A model generated the notes under the pieces. The model searched no databases, had not been told where the DNA came from, and worked only from the letters and a program-made list of their open reading frames with translations. DNA of 64,000 nt from Rhodanobacteraceae bacterium ZG21-1 (GTDB lineage: Bacteria > Pseudomonadota > Gammaproteobacteria > Xanthomonadales > Rhodanobacteraceae), in contig JAJEJU010000016.1 of NCBI GenBank assembly GCA_021390615.1, positions 1-64,000 on the forward strand, written 5' to 3'. This document shows positions 40,001 to 55,000 of the stretch, piece after piece (the first letter of the stretch is position 1; every line of letters starts with the position of its first letter). The translations under genes and the position numbers were made by a program.

Positions 40001-43000
40001 CCATGGTGGTTGGCGGTGCCGACGACAGGCTCAATCTGACCATCTACGATAATCAGGGCAGGACTCAGGCGCGGGTCGGTTACCAGACGCTGCAGATCAA
40101 CGGCAACCTGGTGTCGGGAGACTTCGTCACGGAGTATCTGTACGGCGCCCAGGGGACAGGCACGGTGCTGTATGCGACGCCTCTGACGGAGACGCAGATC
40201 TCGTCCCTGCAGAACGATGCTTCATGGTTGAATTTGCAGCCGATGTTGACGCCGTCGACATACGATCAGCTGGCTATCAGCATTTCGGATGGAGCGGGCA
40301 ACTCGGCAACGATAGGTACTTCGGCCTCTTTGCTAGCAGATGACAGCCTGATGAGCGGGCTGGGGGCGCAGTTTGCCGGCGGCATGTACATCATGGCGCA
40401 GACCCAGAGCGGGTCGATTTACAACACGTCGTTGTACGGAACGCCGCTGTCCTTGGCGCAGATAACTTCGCTGGAAAATAATCCGACTTGGGCCACAGTC
40501 CAGTCGATGTTGTCGCCAAGCAATAACGATATCCATGAAATGAGCTTCAACGACTCGACCACCGGCCAATCGGCAACGGTGGCATGGTCGCTGGGCACTT
40601 CGGATTCAGATGGGAGTCCGGTTTCCGCCGTCACGGTGGACTACACATCGAATAACGCCAGCATCGGTTCTGCAACGTATACGAATTCGCTCACGGCGGC
40701 CGATATCACGTCGCTCCAGGCGAATGCGACGATGGCCAATTTGCAGCCAATGCTTGCCTCGAGTTCGAATTACCAGGTGGGGATCCAGGTCTCGATCGCC
40801 GGATTTGGACTGCTGACAGTCGCCTATCAGAATGCTGGACAATCCATCACGGGCCAGCCCGGCGAATATGTCACCCAGGTGGGATACAACAGCAGCGGCC
40901 TCACTATCGGCAGCATCACGTATGCCCATGCCTTGACGGCGGCGCAGGCGCTGTCTTTGCTCGAAAATCCGACGCTCGATAATCTCAATACGATGCTTGT
41001 GCACAGCAGTGCGGATCAAGTATCTATAAATATTTACGACAGCCATTATAGAGTCGTTGCTCAAATATCCTCGGCTACGCTGCCTCTTCCCGGCAATGGC
41101 AGTCAGAATGGGCCCTCAGGCATCTATGTCACATTGACCTCCTTTGCCGCCAATGGCGAAATGGTCGGAAGCACGATACTTGGAACGCCGATAACGACCG
41201 CTCAGGCGGAATCGTTGTTTGATAATCCGACATCGGATCATTTGCAGTCGATCATCAATGCCGATGGCTTGGCGAACGGTGGCGCTGACAGCGAAACCAC
41301 CCAATTCATCTACAACGCCGCCGGCCAGGAAGTGGCCACGATCGATCCGGCCGGCAACGTCAGCTACACCTTCTACGATGCGGATGGGCGGGTCAGCGGC
41401 ACGGTGGACGCCAACGGTGCGGTGACGGCCTACACCTACGACGCGGATGGTCGCGTCACCCAGACCACGCAGTACGGCACCACCATCGATCCCTCGAGCT
41501 GGATCAGCAACGGCGCATTGACCAGCAGTTATCCTGCCGGCCTGCCCTTGCCGGCCAGTACCGGCACCGATCGCACCTCGACCACGATCTACGACGCTGC
41601 CGGCGAGAAGGTGGCAACCATCGACCCGGCCGGCTACGCCACCGTCACCCGTTACGACGGCGACGGCAACGTCGTGGCAGTCACCCAATACGCCACGGCG
41701 CTGACGTCTTCGCTGGGCAGCGCGCCCACACTCGCGAATCTGCAGGTCGCCCTGACCACCAGCGCGGCCGACCGCACCACTCAGACCATCTACGACGCCG
41801 ATCAGCGTCCGGTGGCGACTATCGATGCCGCCGGCTACGTGGTCACCCTGAGCTACGACGCCAACGACGAAGTGGTGCAGCAGACGGCCTATGCAACTGC
41901 CCTGACCGCAAAGCAACTCGGCGAGCTTGGCGATGCGCCGAGCCTGTCCACCCTGCAGGCCGATCTGGCGACCAGCGTGCAGGATCAGACCACCCGCAGC
42001 TACTACGACGGCACTGGCCGCTTGGTCGCCCAGGTCGATGCGGATGGCTATCTCACCGTCACCAGCTACGACACCGAGACCAACACGACCACCACGACGC
42101 GCTATGCCACGGCCCTGAGCATCGCCCAGCTCGGCGCCCTGACCGGCGCGGAGACGACTGCCGATCTGGTCGGCCTGCTCGGCAGCAGCACGGCCAATGA
42201 ACAGAGCAGCGTGACCTACGACGCCGACGACCAGGTCGTCAGCCGCACCGCGGCGGACGGCACCGTCACCACCTATCAGTACAACAGCGTGGGCCAGGTG
42301 CTCAGCGCCACGATCACGCCGGCGAGCGGGCAGGGGGCGCCACGCACGACCAGCGCCACCTACGATGCCTTCGGCAACCTGCTGACCAGCACCGACGCCA
42401 GTGGTGCGACCACCACCTATACCTACAACGCGCTCAATCAACGGACCGAAGCCACCGACGTGCTGGGTAACAGCACCTGGTACAGCTACGACGCCGATGG
42501 CCAGCTGGTGTACGCCGTGCAGGGCCAGCCCTCGGGCGGCGCGCTCAATGCCCTGGGTAACGTCACCGCCTATGCCTACAACGCCTTTGGCCAGGTCGCC
42601 ACGACGACGGTCTATGCCGCTCAGCTGACTTTGAATACGGCGGCTGGGGATAGCGGCAGCACGCTCAATCCCGGCACGGCGACTCTGACCCAGGTGGCTG
42701 CGGCCGTCGCTGCCTTGCCGGCATCCGCCAACGATGCGAACGCCACCAGTTCGACCACGTATGACGCGCGTGGCCAGGTCGCCACGGTCACCGACGGCGA
42801 CGGCTATTTGACAGCCTACCAGTACGACGCGTTCGGCGATCGCACCCAGGTGCAGCAGCAGATTATTGCGCCGGGCAGCGCGCTGAGCGCTGCCAACAGT
42901 ACGACCAGGACGTATGGCTACGACAGTCGCGGCGAATTGATCGTCGAGACCGACGGCGTGGGCACGGCGGCTGCGCGCAGCACTGGCAATACCTACGATG

Positions 43001-46000
43001 CTTTTGGCCGCGTCAGCAGCAGCACCGACGGCAATGGCAACGTTATCCAGTACAGCTACGACCATCTGGGTCGGCAGCTTGCCAGCAGCCAGACCGTCGA
43101 CGGCCAGCTGCGCACCACCCAGGCTAGCTACGACGCCTACGGGCGTGTGGTCAGCCAGACTGATGCGCTGGGTAACGTCACCACTTACCAATACGATCTG
43201 GCCACCCACACCACGACGGTGACCACACCCTTGGGTGTGACCAGCCAGACCGTGCGCGACGCTTACGGCGATACCGTGTCCGTGGCCGATGGCGCGGGCA
43301 ATGCGACCAGCTACACCTACGACGGCGACAGCCGCCTGTTGACCAGCACCGATGCACTGGGCGCGACCAGCAGCAACCAGTACGACGCCGATGGCAACTT
43401 GATCCGCAGCACCGACGCGGCCGGGCAGGTGGTGACGTACACCTATGACGCCAGCGGCCGGGTGCTGAGCAAGACGGTCGATCCGACCGGCCAGGCCTTG
43501 ACCACCAGCTACGCTTACGATGGCGCCGGTCGCCTGCTGTCGATGACCGATCCGATGGGCGTGGCGACGACCTACAGCTACTACGACGCCGACGGCAATG
43601 TGCTGAGCGAGATGCAGGACGCTGGCACCGGCGAGATCAACCTCACTACCACCTATACCTACGACGGCGCCGGCAACGTCCTCACCAAGACGCTAGGCAG
43701 CGGTGCGACCACGAGCACCACCCAATACGTCTACGACGCGCTGGGTCAGTTGGTGCAGAGCATCGTCGATCCCGCCGGGCTGAAGCTCACCACCAGCTAT
43801 GCCTACGATGCCAACGGCAACCCGGTTGCCAGCACCGACCCGAACGGCAACACCACCTATACCATCTACGACCAGGCCAACGAGGCCGTCTACACGATTA
43901 CTCCTGCCGGGGCGCAAGGCGCCGGCGAGGGCGTGCTGACGCAGCACTGGTACGACGCTGACGGTCGCCTGGTCGCGACGCGCACCTACGATAGCCTGGT
44001 CGCCATCGGCAGCCTATCGAACCTGGCTGGCGGAAGCGTGGCCGGCAACCTTGCGGCGGGTGCGTCGCTGGCGACGGGTGCGGCGACGGCCAACGACCCG
44101 ATCAGCTACAACCTGTACGACGCGGACGGTCGCCTGCGCTACAGCATCGACGCGCTGGGCGAGGTGATCGAGACGCGCTACAACGCGCTGGGCCAGGTCG
44201 CCGAGACGCTGGCTTACGCCACACCGATCACGCTGACCGCCGCGTTGGACGGCGCGCTGCGCGCCGGCACCGCCCAAGCCAGCGATATGCAGCAGGCCTT
44301 GAGTAACGCGGGCGACAGCGACGCCACGGCGCGAGTGAATTACGCCTACTACGACGCCGACGGTCGCCAGGTCTACAGCATCACGCCCAAGCTGGTGAAC
44401 GGCACCTTGGCGGCGGTGGTCAGCCAGACCCAGTACGACGCCGACGGTCGCGTCATCGCGCGCAGCGTGTACGGCGTGCCGCTGGCGCTGTCCGCGGTGG
44501 GCGGCAGCGCCACCACGGCTTCGATTGCGCAGGCGGTGGCGCAGGCCAATACGCCAGCGACGACTCAGACCACCCAGATCATCTACAACGCGGCCGGCGA
44601 GCAGGTCGCCCAGGTCGACCCGAACGGCAACCCCAGCTTCACCTTCTACGACAAGGACGGGCGAGTAGTCGTCACCGTCAGCACGAGCGGCGCAGTGGTG
44701 AAGTACACCCGCGATGCGCTGGGTCGGGTCACCGAGCAATACGCCTATATCGAGCCAGCCCAGACTTCCGGGTGGTTGGTCAATGGCGCTGTCACAGTGA
44801 CGGCGGCTCAGGCCTTGCCGCAGGCCTACCAGTTCTCCGATCGCATCACGCTGACGACGTATGACGCCATGGGTCGCGTCGCAACGACGACGCGCTATGC
44901 CCAGGTGGCCAGCACCGAAACCTACGACCCGACTACCGGCCAAGTCACCGTCAGCTACAACTACAGCGGCGGCGATACGTTGACCTATAGCTATGACGCC
45001 GCCTCGCGTGTGGTGGAACAGCAGGACGACGGCTTCTATACCGAGGCGGCGAGCGCATCGAATGGCTATGTGGCGACGCCAGAGTCTTCCACGCGTACGA
45101 CACGCCTCTTCTACGACGCCGACGGCAACACCATCGGCACGCTGGACGCGAACGGCTACCTGACCACCGAGGTCTACGACGCAGCCGGCCAGCGTACTCA
45201 GACCACGGCTTACGCGACCGTTACGAATGCCGCGCTGCAGGCCACCGGTACGCTGGCTCAGCTCACACCGGCGTCCAGCGCCAGCGATCAGATCACCAGC
45301 AACTATTACGATGCGCAGGGCAACCTGCTCGGCACGCTGGATGCAGACGGCTACTTCACCCAGTACACCTACGACCTCGACGACCAGCGGCTAAGCACCA
45401 CGCGCTACGCCACGGCGGTCAGCGGTTCGGCGACGGCCAGTCTGACGAGCATCCTCTCCGCGCTGGCCGGTACGGCCGCGCAGCAGACCCTGAACAGCTA
45501 CGACGCCTACGGCGACCTGCTCAGCCAGACCAATCCCCAGGGCGTGACGACGCAGTACAGCTACGACCCGGCCGGCCAGGTGGTGCAGACCACGGTGGCG
45601 GCAGGCACCGCGGATGCGCGCACCAGCAGCGCCAGCTACGACGCCTTCGGCAACCAGCTGAGCAGCACCGACGCCATGGGGCGTACCACCACCTATGCCT
45701 ACGACCTTGACGGCAACCGCACCCTGGCCACCGATGCGCTGGGCAACAAGACCTGGTACGTCTATTACCCAGACGGCCAGCTCTACTTCACCATACGCGG
45801 CGTTGCTGATAGCAACGGCAATTCCAACGCCTTGGGTGAGGTCAGCGAAACCGCCCATGATGTCTTTGGCGATCTGGGTGGCTCCTACGTTTTTGCCGCG
45901 CGCATCACCATTGGCAGCGGTTTCACACCGACGTCCCGATCGATGTCTGCGCTGATGAGTCCGATTCTGGTAGCCGACATCAATGAGTCCGCCAATGCGG

Positions 46001-49000
46001 ATCACGACAGGATGATCGGTTACTCATACGATCTGGAGGGGCGCGTTACGTCGGAATCGGTCAATTACAGCAGCTTCATCCAGGATACCTACGACGGCTT
46101 CGGCGACGTGGTGCTCGCGCAGAGCGGCGATGGGAACTACTACGATGCATTAACTACCACCTACACCTACGACAACATGGGTGACGTGACCGGCCAGGTC
46201 GACGCCGGCCAATACTACGGCGGCCAGCTGCGCACGCAGTCGTGGACCTACGACGCCTTCGGCAACAAGGCAAGCTACACCGACGGCGACGGCAGCGTCA
46301 CCACCTACACCTACGACAATCTCGACCAGCAGCTGAGCCAGAGCCTGACCGTGCAGGGCCAGGCGCGCACCACCTCGACTCGCTACGACGCCTACGGTCG
46401 CGTGCTCAGCAGCACCGATGCGATGGGCCTGGTCACGTCGTACGCCTATGATGATGCGGCGCGCACGCTCACCGTCACCGCACCGGGCGGCCTCACCACG
46501 GTCACCGCCTATAACCGCGAAGGCCAGACCATCGCGGTCACCGATCCGGCCGGCAACACCACTCGCTACCAGTACGACGCCGACGGCGAGCTGCAGCAGA
46601 CGATCCAGGCCGACGGCGGCACGGTGACCAACGCCTACGACAACGCAGGCAACCTCACCCAGACCACCGATGCCGACGGTCACGTGGTGGCCTACACCTA
46701 TGACGCCGCCGGCCGGGTGCTCACTCAGACGGTCGATCCCAACGGCCTGAAGTTGGTAACCACCTATGTCTACGACGGTCGCGGCCTGAAGGTTGCGGTC
46801 ACCGATCCGACCGGCATCGTCACCACCTACGCCTACGACGGCAACGGCAATGTGCTGGAGCGCGTGCAGGACGCCGGCACGGCCTCCACCCACCAGAACC
46901 TCACCACGGACTACACCTACAACCGCTACAACGAGGTGACGAAGAGCGTCAGCCAGAACGGCAACAATGGCAACGGGGAGTCCGATTACACGTATGACAG
47001 CCTGGGTCGCCTGACCAGCGAATTGCTCGACACGGGCGGCATCTACAACAGCATCTACAGCTACGACCCCGACGGCAACCTGATCAGCACCAGCAACGGC
47101 GATCCGGGCGGCGTCTACAACCTCTACAACGAAGCCGGCGAGCTGATTTATCAGATCGACCAGGATGCCGGTGGCTTTGGCGAATTCGCCTGGAAAAAAG
47201 GCCTCGTCACTCAGTACTCCTACAACGCCGATGGTCAGGTAGTGGCGAAGCGGCAGTACGCCACCGCGCTTTCCGCCAGTCAGATCAATGCGATTTCCAA
47301 TGCCATCGATAGCGATGACGGCCTTGAAGCGCAGCTGAGCAATGCTGCGGCGCAGCTCACGACCAGCGTCGACGACCATGTCAGCTACCAGGTCTACAAC
47401 GCCAACGGCCAGCTGCAATACAGCATCGACCCGACCGGCGCGGTCACCGAGACGCTGTACAACAGCGCCGGCCAAGTCTCGGGCAGCCTCGCCTATGCCG
47501 CACCCATCAGCGTGTCGTCGAGTCTCGCGTCTGCCCTGCAGGCCGCGACGGCCACGCCTGCCGATGTGCAGTCGGCCCTGACGGCCGCGGGCGACAGCGA
47601 CGCCACCGCGCGCGCGACCTACACCTACTACGACGACATGGGGCGAGTCAGCCTGGTGGTCAGTTCGGCCTCGCTTGGCGGGCAATCCGGCGGCCTGGTG
47701 CAGCAGACGCAATACGACGCGGACGGCAACGTCATCGCGCAGATCCAGTACGGGGCGCTGCTGCCTGCATCCCAGTTCGGTGCCGGTGCAACCACCGCCT
47801 CGATCGAGTCATACCTCGCCGGCGTCAGCGCGCAGCACACCACGCGCAGCGTGTACGACGCCGCCGGGCGCAAGGTCTACCAGATCGATGCCGCCGGCAA
47901 CGTCACCCAGACCGAATACGATGCGGACGGCCGCGCCAGCTGGACTTTGCAATATGCGCATCCCATCGGCACGCCGGCCGGCTGGGACGCAGTCGACGTG
48001 GCCGCGGCGGTGCAGGCAGCCAATCCCGACACCACGCAGATGCGCGGCACCGGCAACGTCTACGACAGCGTGGGCAACCTGGTCGAGACGCTGAGCACGC
48101 AAAGCAGCACGCCCACCGCGAAGTACACCTACGACGCGCGCGGCCTCAAGCTGTCCTATACCGACGGCAACGGCAATACCTGGCAATACGCTTATGACGA
48201 GGCGGGCAACCTGAGCCAGGAAACCAGCCCGCTCGTCGCAGTGGCCAGCTACGGCAGCGACGGCTCCTACCAGGGCACCGTGCAGGCCAGCATCGTCACC
48301 ACCTACGAGTACGCCAACGACGGCACGCTCTCGTCCAAGACCGTGCAGGCGCTGAATGCGCAGGGACAGAGTCTGCTCGCGCAGGGTGTCGGCATCACCA
48401 ACTATCAGTACGACAGCGACGGCAATCTGTTCGAAGTGCAGTTGTCTGGGCCGGGCGCGGTCAATCCTTCCACCGGTGTCGTCACTTACAACGGCAATCC
48501 GCCGACGACCACCATCAGCTACGACGCCTTCGGTCATGCCGTCGCCAGCGAGGATGCCAACGGCAACGACGCCTACAACGTCTACGATCTGGACGGCCGC
48601 CTGGCCTATGCCGTCGACGGCGATGGCTATGTCACCGGCTACCAGTACAACGCCTACGGCCAGCAGACGGCCGTGACCCGCTACGCCGAGCCGATCGATA
48701 CCTCGGCCCTGGTCAGCAGCCAAAGCTGGGTCCCCGGCCAGCCGCTGAGCATGGAGCAGCTGCAATCGTCGCTCGATCCCTCGTCGGCCGACCGCACCAT
48801 CACCACCACCTACGACATCCAGGGCAACAAGCTGTCGGTGACCCAGCCGGCGATCACCTACACCAACAGCAACGGCAGCGCGTCGAGCGGCTCGCCGGTC
48901 ACCCAGTACACCTACGACGCCTACGGCAACGTGACCAGCCAGTCGTTGCTGGTGCAGGGCACGCCGGGCCAGGCCGGCGCGGTATGGGCCACCAGTTACT

Positions 49001-52000
49001 ACTACTACGATGCGCTCGGCCACCAGACCATGGCGGTCGATCCGCTGGGCTACGTCACCAGCACCACCTACGATGCCTTCGGCGACGTCAGCAGCACCAC
49101 CCAGTGGGCCACCGCCATCGGCACTGGCGGCCTGGTCGCGGGCGGCGCGCCGCCGGCGCTGCCGCCGGCCGGCAACGCCGCCACCACCGGCCTGGATCGC
49201 GTCACCCAGTACACCTACGACAACAACGGCAATAAGACCGGCGAGTCGGTGCTGCGCAGCTACATCAATGCGCAGGGCCAGCCGGTCACGGGTTTCGTCA
49301 CCACCAGCTACGGCTACGACGGCGACAACCACGTCACCACGGTGACCGAGAACGGCAACACCGTCATCACCGCCTACGATGCGCTGGGCCGCATCATCAG
49401 CGTCACCGGGCCGCAGGTGCAGGTGCTGGTGGCCAACTGGCAGGCCCTGCTTGAAGCCAATCCCTCGCTGACCCTGGCCAGCCCCTCGCTCTACACCACC
49501 GCCGCGCAGGTGGTGAGCTACAGCTACGACGCACTGGGCAACAAGCTGGTGCAAACAGTGGGTTCGACCGGTTCCACCCAGTCGGTCAGCACCTACTACC
49601 AGTACGACGCCAACGGTCACGCCGTGGCCGAGCTCACCCCGCTCGACGGCAGCGCGCCGAACTGGACCTCGAACCAGGCCCGCTTCATGGCCTACGACGC
49701 CAACGGCAACCTGATCAGCCAGTCCTACACGCTCACCGGCAACGACACCACTTCCACTACGGTCACCACCAACTACAGCTACGACGCCGACAACCAGCAG
49801 ATCGCCAGCATCACCTGGCGCTCGAGCATTCCGTCGCCGGACGCCGCCACCAGCACCACCTACGATGCGTTCGGCGAGGTGGTGGCCAGCGGCGACGGCG
49901 TGGTCAACAACGTCGTGACCACCTACGACAACGACGGCAACAAGCTCACCAGCACCGACCCCAAGACCGGCGAGCTGCACACCTACGGCTACAACCTGGC
50001 CGGTCAGCTGCTCACCGACACGGTGCCGCTGGCGGCCAGCGTCGGCGGCACCGCGCAGACCATCTACACGCGCGACCTGGACGGCCGCGCGGTGGCCGAG
50101 CAGGGGCCGAGCACCAACGCGGCCAGCGGCGAGAGCAGTGGCATCGTGCATGCCAGCTACGATGCCTGGGGCAACGTGCTCAGCTCCACTGACGCCAACG
50201 GCAACACCACCACCTACACCTACAACGAACGCAACGACATCGTCGTCGAAACCGAGGCTGCCGTGGCGGTGGTCGGCATCGACGGCAGCAGCACCACCAC
50301 GACACCGGTCAAGACTGCCGCCTACGACGCCGACGGCAACCTGGTCGCCAGCACCGACGAAAACGGCAACGTCACTCGTACCGTCTACAACGCGCTCGGC
50401 CAGGTGGTGCAGACATCCAACGGCGCCGGCGCCACCAGCCTCACCGGCTACGACGCGCTGGGCAACCAGGTCGCCGGACAGGACGGCAACGGCAACCTCA
50501 GCTTCACCAATGTCGATGCGCTGGGCCGCACCGTGCAGCAGGGCAGTTTCGTGCTCGCCGCCGCCGGCAATTCGCGCCAGCTGGTGTGGCGCCAGGCCTA
50601 TGTGCTGGACCAGAACGGCGACCACATCATCAGCTACGACGGCATCGGCAGCGCCTACCTGCAGGGCGGCGACGGCACCGATGCGGCGCTGCACGCCACC
50701 TTCGACGGCTACGACAGCCAGAAGCGGGTGATCTGGAGCCAGGACGCGGCGCAGCGCGCGGCCAGCTCGGCCTCTGCGCACGGCCTCGGCAACTACGGCA
50801 CCGGCAGCTGGACCCAGCAGCCCACCAATCCCAACTTCGCCCAGGGCAGCACCGGCTGGACGCTGGATCCCGGCTTCATCGCCGGCAGCTATTCCGTGGA
50901 CGGCCAGAGCTGGGGCATGGTGTACACCGGCACCAACAACCCCAACGGCGGCGAAGGCACCGCGGTCAACCAGGACAAGGTGCCGGTGGTGCCGGGCCAG
51001 ACCATCACCGCGCACGGTCATTTCGACGTGGTCGGCGAGCACGGCGGCGGTGCGATCGGCATCGTCTGGTACGACGCCAACGGCAATGCGCTGCCTGCAT
51101 CCGAACAGCCATCCAACAACGACATCGTCTCGGCCGGCAACGGGCCCGGCGTCTCCGCGCTGACCGCCACGGCGCCGCCGGGCGCAGCCTATGCGGCCAT
51201 CGTCTTCGGCTGCACCAACTACAACATCGGCTCGGCGATCTATATCTCCAACGTCAGCTGGACCTACGTGCCGCCGGCGTATATCACCAGCGTGGGCACC
51301 GGCAACGGCGGCGTGGTGGTGTCGCTGCCCAGCGGCAGCTTCACCGACCAGCCCACCAACCAGGACTTCGAGCAGGGCGCGGCCGGCTGGAACCTCGGCA
51401 CCGGCTGGTCGGTGGTGCAGGCCAGCAACGCCGCCAACGGCAAGATGGTCGGCGCCTATGGCGGCCCCGGCATCAATTCCATGATCAACCAGGACCGGGT
51501 GCCGGTGGTGGCCGGGCAGACCATCAGCGCCTCGGTCGATGTCTCGCTCTACCTCGCGCCCTTCCTGTCCCAGGCGGCCGGCGCGGTGCTGATCGTGTGG
51601 TACGACGCGAACGGCAACCAGATCGGCGTCAGCGAAGGCAACGTGGTGGCGAGCGACCACAAGGGTGCTTGGGTAAGCTCCAACGTCACCGCCTCGGCGC
51701 CGGCCGGCGCGGCGTTCGCGGCGATCGGTGTGTCCGGCAACGCCAGCAACGGCGGCGGGCTGGAAGTGGATGCGGCGCGCTGGAACTACCAGTACGTGCC
51801 GCAGGTGCCCACCGGCGTGGTGCAGAACACCTACGTCTACAACCAAGACGGCCAACTGGTCAGCGAGACTACCGCCGACGGCGACACCGAGAGCTGGCAG
51901 TACAACGCCTACGGCCAGGTGACCCAGCACACCGACCTCAACGGCGCGAACTACACCTACAGCTACGACGCCAACACCGGCGCCGAGACCGGCGAGAGCG

Positions 52001-55000
52001 ACAACTGGTCGCCGACCGGCCAGACCGCGATGCCGGGCTACGTCAGCGCGCCGATCACCACGCCCAACAGCGAGACCCTCACCTACAACGCCAACGGCCA
52101 GGTGGCCACGGAAACCTTCGCCGACGGGTCCAGCTACAGCTACCAGTACGACGCCAACGGCAACCTGATCCGCGAGGAAGACCTCACCCACGACGGCAAC
52201 GACAAGCTGGTGCACACGGTCACCCAGACCAGCTACGACAGCCACAACCGCATCAGCCAGGTGGTGCAGACCGACGAAGTCACGGGCGCGGTGGTGCTCG
52301 ACGAGAACTTCAGCTACGACGCCGCCGGCAACCGCCGCGAAGTGAGCGCCAGCAGCCACGGCAGCACGCAGGCGGCGTGGTACACCTACGACGGCGACAA
52401 CCGGGTGATGGTGTCCGACGGCACGCTGCAGAACGGCCAGATCGTGGTGAGCAGCGCGGCGGCGTCCTACGAGAACTTCTACGACGCCAACGGCAACGTG
52501 GTGCAGATCCTCACCCTGGGCGCCAACGGCGACTCCCTGGTGCAGCGCAACCACTACGACGCGTACAACGAGCTGGTGCAGGCCGACTACGCGGTGGACA
52601 CCACCACCGGCGGCGCTTCCGACGGCGTGCAGCAGTTGATCAGCTACGACGCCGACGGCCATGCGCTGGTGACCCAGACCTATTACGCGCTGGATGCGAC
52701 GATTCAGGTGCAGCAGCCGGGCAACCCCAACGACCCGAACGGCAACGGCTCGCAGACCGAGACGGTGAACGTGGGCGGCCAGCTGGAAAGCGCCACGGTG
52801 AACTTCTACGACGCGGTGGGCCGGCTGAGCGAATCGCAGACCTTCGGCAACCCCAGCAACTGGGACGGCACGGGCGGCGCGGCGCCGACCACGCCGCCGA
52901 CGCCGGACGCCACCACTTACGGCAGCCTGCAGCTGCAGAGCGAAGTGGTGTACCAGGGCCCGAACGGCACGCCCGGCTACGACGCCGAAGGCAACGTGGT
53001 GGGCTACCAGTACCGCGACAGCAGCGGCCGGGTGGACCAGTACCAGGTGTTCTACCTGAAGAAGGACAGCTACCTGCAGGCCAACACCACCGGCAGCAAC
53101 ATCTCGGGCACGGCGAACGTGCAGCCGGCGACCACTACGGTGGTGTACGACACGCGCGGCAACCAGGTGGCGGTGGAGCAGCACACCGAAGACCCCTCCG
53201 GCACGATCGACGACACCGTGCACGTGTTCGCGTACAACGGCCAGGGCGAGATCATCGAGCGGCAGGACGGCACCGGCAGCAGCGGCAGCACCCTGGACCA
53301 GGGCAGCAGCCCGGCCACGGAAGTGCAGCACTACGTCTACGCGAACGGCCAGCAGCTGGCGCACTTCGACGACGCGGGCACGCTGGACGTACTGGACGAG
53401 GTGACCGCGTTCAGCAGCAACAACAACAGCCCGGACAGTTACGTGGTGCAGACGGGCGACACGCTGCAGAGCATCGCGCAGATGGAATACGGCAACGCCA
53501 GCCTGTGGTACGTGCTGGCACAGGCGAACGGGCTGAGCGGCGACAGCAGTTTGGCGCTGGGCCAACGCCTGTTCATCCCGGCGGTGACCACGCACAGCAA
53601 TACGTCGAACACCTTCGCGCCGTACAACCCCGGCAGCATCCTCGGCAACACCACGCCGAGTTTGCCGAGCATCACTCCGCCGCCGACGTCGGCGCCGAGC
53701 AGTGCGAACTGCAACGTGCTGGCGGAGATCGTGGTGGTGGCGGTGACGATCGTGGTGACCGTGCTGACCTACGGGGCGACCAGCGAGCTGCTGTATGGCG
53801 AAGCGGCGGCGCTGACGGCAGGCGAGGCAGCGACGGTGGGTGCGATCGCTGGCGCCGCGGGCAGCGTGGCGGGTCAGCTGACCGGCGAAGCCGAAGGCAT
53901 CCAGCATGGCTTCAACTGGGGCGGCGTGCTGGAGGGGGCCATCGGCGGAGCCATTGGCGCGGGCGTCACGACCGGGCTATCCCAATCGGCCACCTTTGCC
54001 AGCAGCACCTCGGCCAACGGCCTCAATGTGGGCGGCGATCTCGTGCAGGGTGCGGCCAGCTATCTCGGCAACGATATCGCGGCCAAGCTCAGTGGCCAGT
54101 CAGCGCATTTCAGCTGGGCAGGCCTGGTGGCGGGCAGTGTCGCCAGCGTGGCCAGCGGAGAGATCGGGCCGACACAGACCCAAAGCATGTATGGGCAAGC
54201 CGGCGACAGCAGCGAACTAGATCGCGTCTTCAGTGCCGCCACGGGGGATGTGGTGGATCGCGAGCTGGCCGATCTCCTGGGCGACGCGCATCTGCCGAGC
54301 TGGACCCAGGTGGGCGAGGACATCGCGGGCTATGCCATCGGTGAGCCGGTTGGCAGCTATCTGTCCGCACAGGCGCAGCAGGGGATCCAGGCTTATCAGG
54401 CGCAGCAGAGTCGGCAAGAGGTCGATGCGCTGAACACCAGCGCCGACCAATACATCGCCGACCAGCAGTCGTCGATCCAAGTAAGCGAGGATGGGCAGAC
54501 GGCGGCCATGGCACAGCAGGATTTTGCCGGCATGGGTCAGAGCGCATTGGACGGCCAAGGCGCAGGGCAGTCGTCATCACAGATCGCTCAGTTGCAAAGC
54601 ATGGCTCAGGCACTTCGTGACTCCATCGATAATCCATCGATGGATTCCGATGCCGTAGATCGAGCCACTGCAGCTCTCAGTCAGGCACTGGATGATGTGC
54701 AGGCTGGTTCGGTCAATGCCGCACAAAGCGTGGCGCAGGCGCGTTCGGTCGTGAGCTCGGCAATCGGCCAGCCTGTGGGGGATGTGAATACCGCTACGGG
54801 TGCTATCAACGTCGACATCTATGGCGGCCGCTCAAGCCAAAGTGACCAAGGTGCTTACACGGGTCAGGCAGGTTGGTACAACACTGATACTGATGTCCTG
54901 ACGGGTAACGTCAATGGCATGGCGGGCTCATATTCCACGGATCAAGGTAGCTCGGCCGGAAATGAACTGCATGGCCCTGGATGGGCTCAGAGATTGGGAT

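Noticed and set aside
37800-53400. Regular short repeats that might suggest a CRISPR array
   Set aside because: The repeats are codon-phased, degenerate and lie within one open frame coding YD motifs; no conserved 25-40-bp direct repeat with unique spacers and no cas genes.
47809-53907. A minus-strand open frame of about 2030 codons antisense to the giant gene
   Set aside because: Its sequence is a periodic reflection of YD-repeat codons on the other strand (GVVG/AVGV-type monotony), with no start signal or domain. GC-rich repetitive genes routinely leave the opposite frames open.
50586-54344. A plus-strand frame of about 1250 codons overlapping the giant gene
   Set aside because: Arg/Gln-rich low-complexity product typical of a shifted frame in high-GC DNA; the YD frame continues intact.
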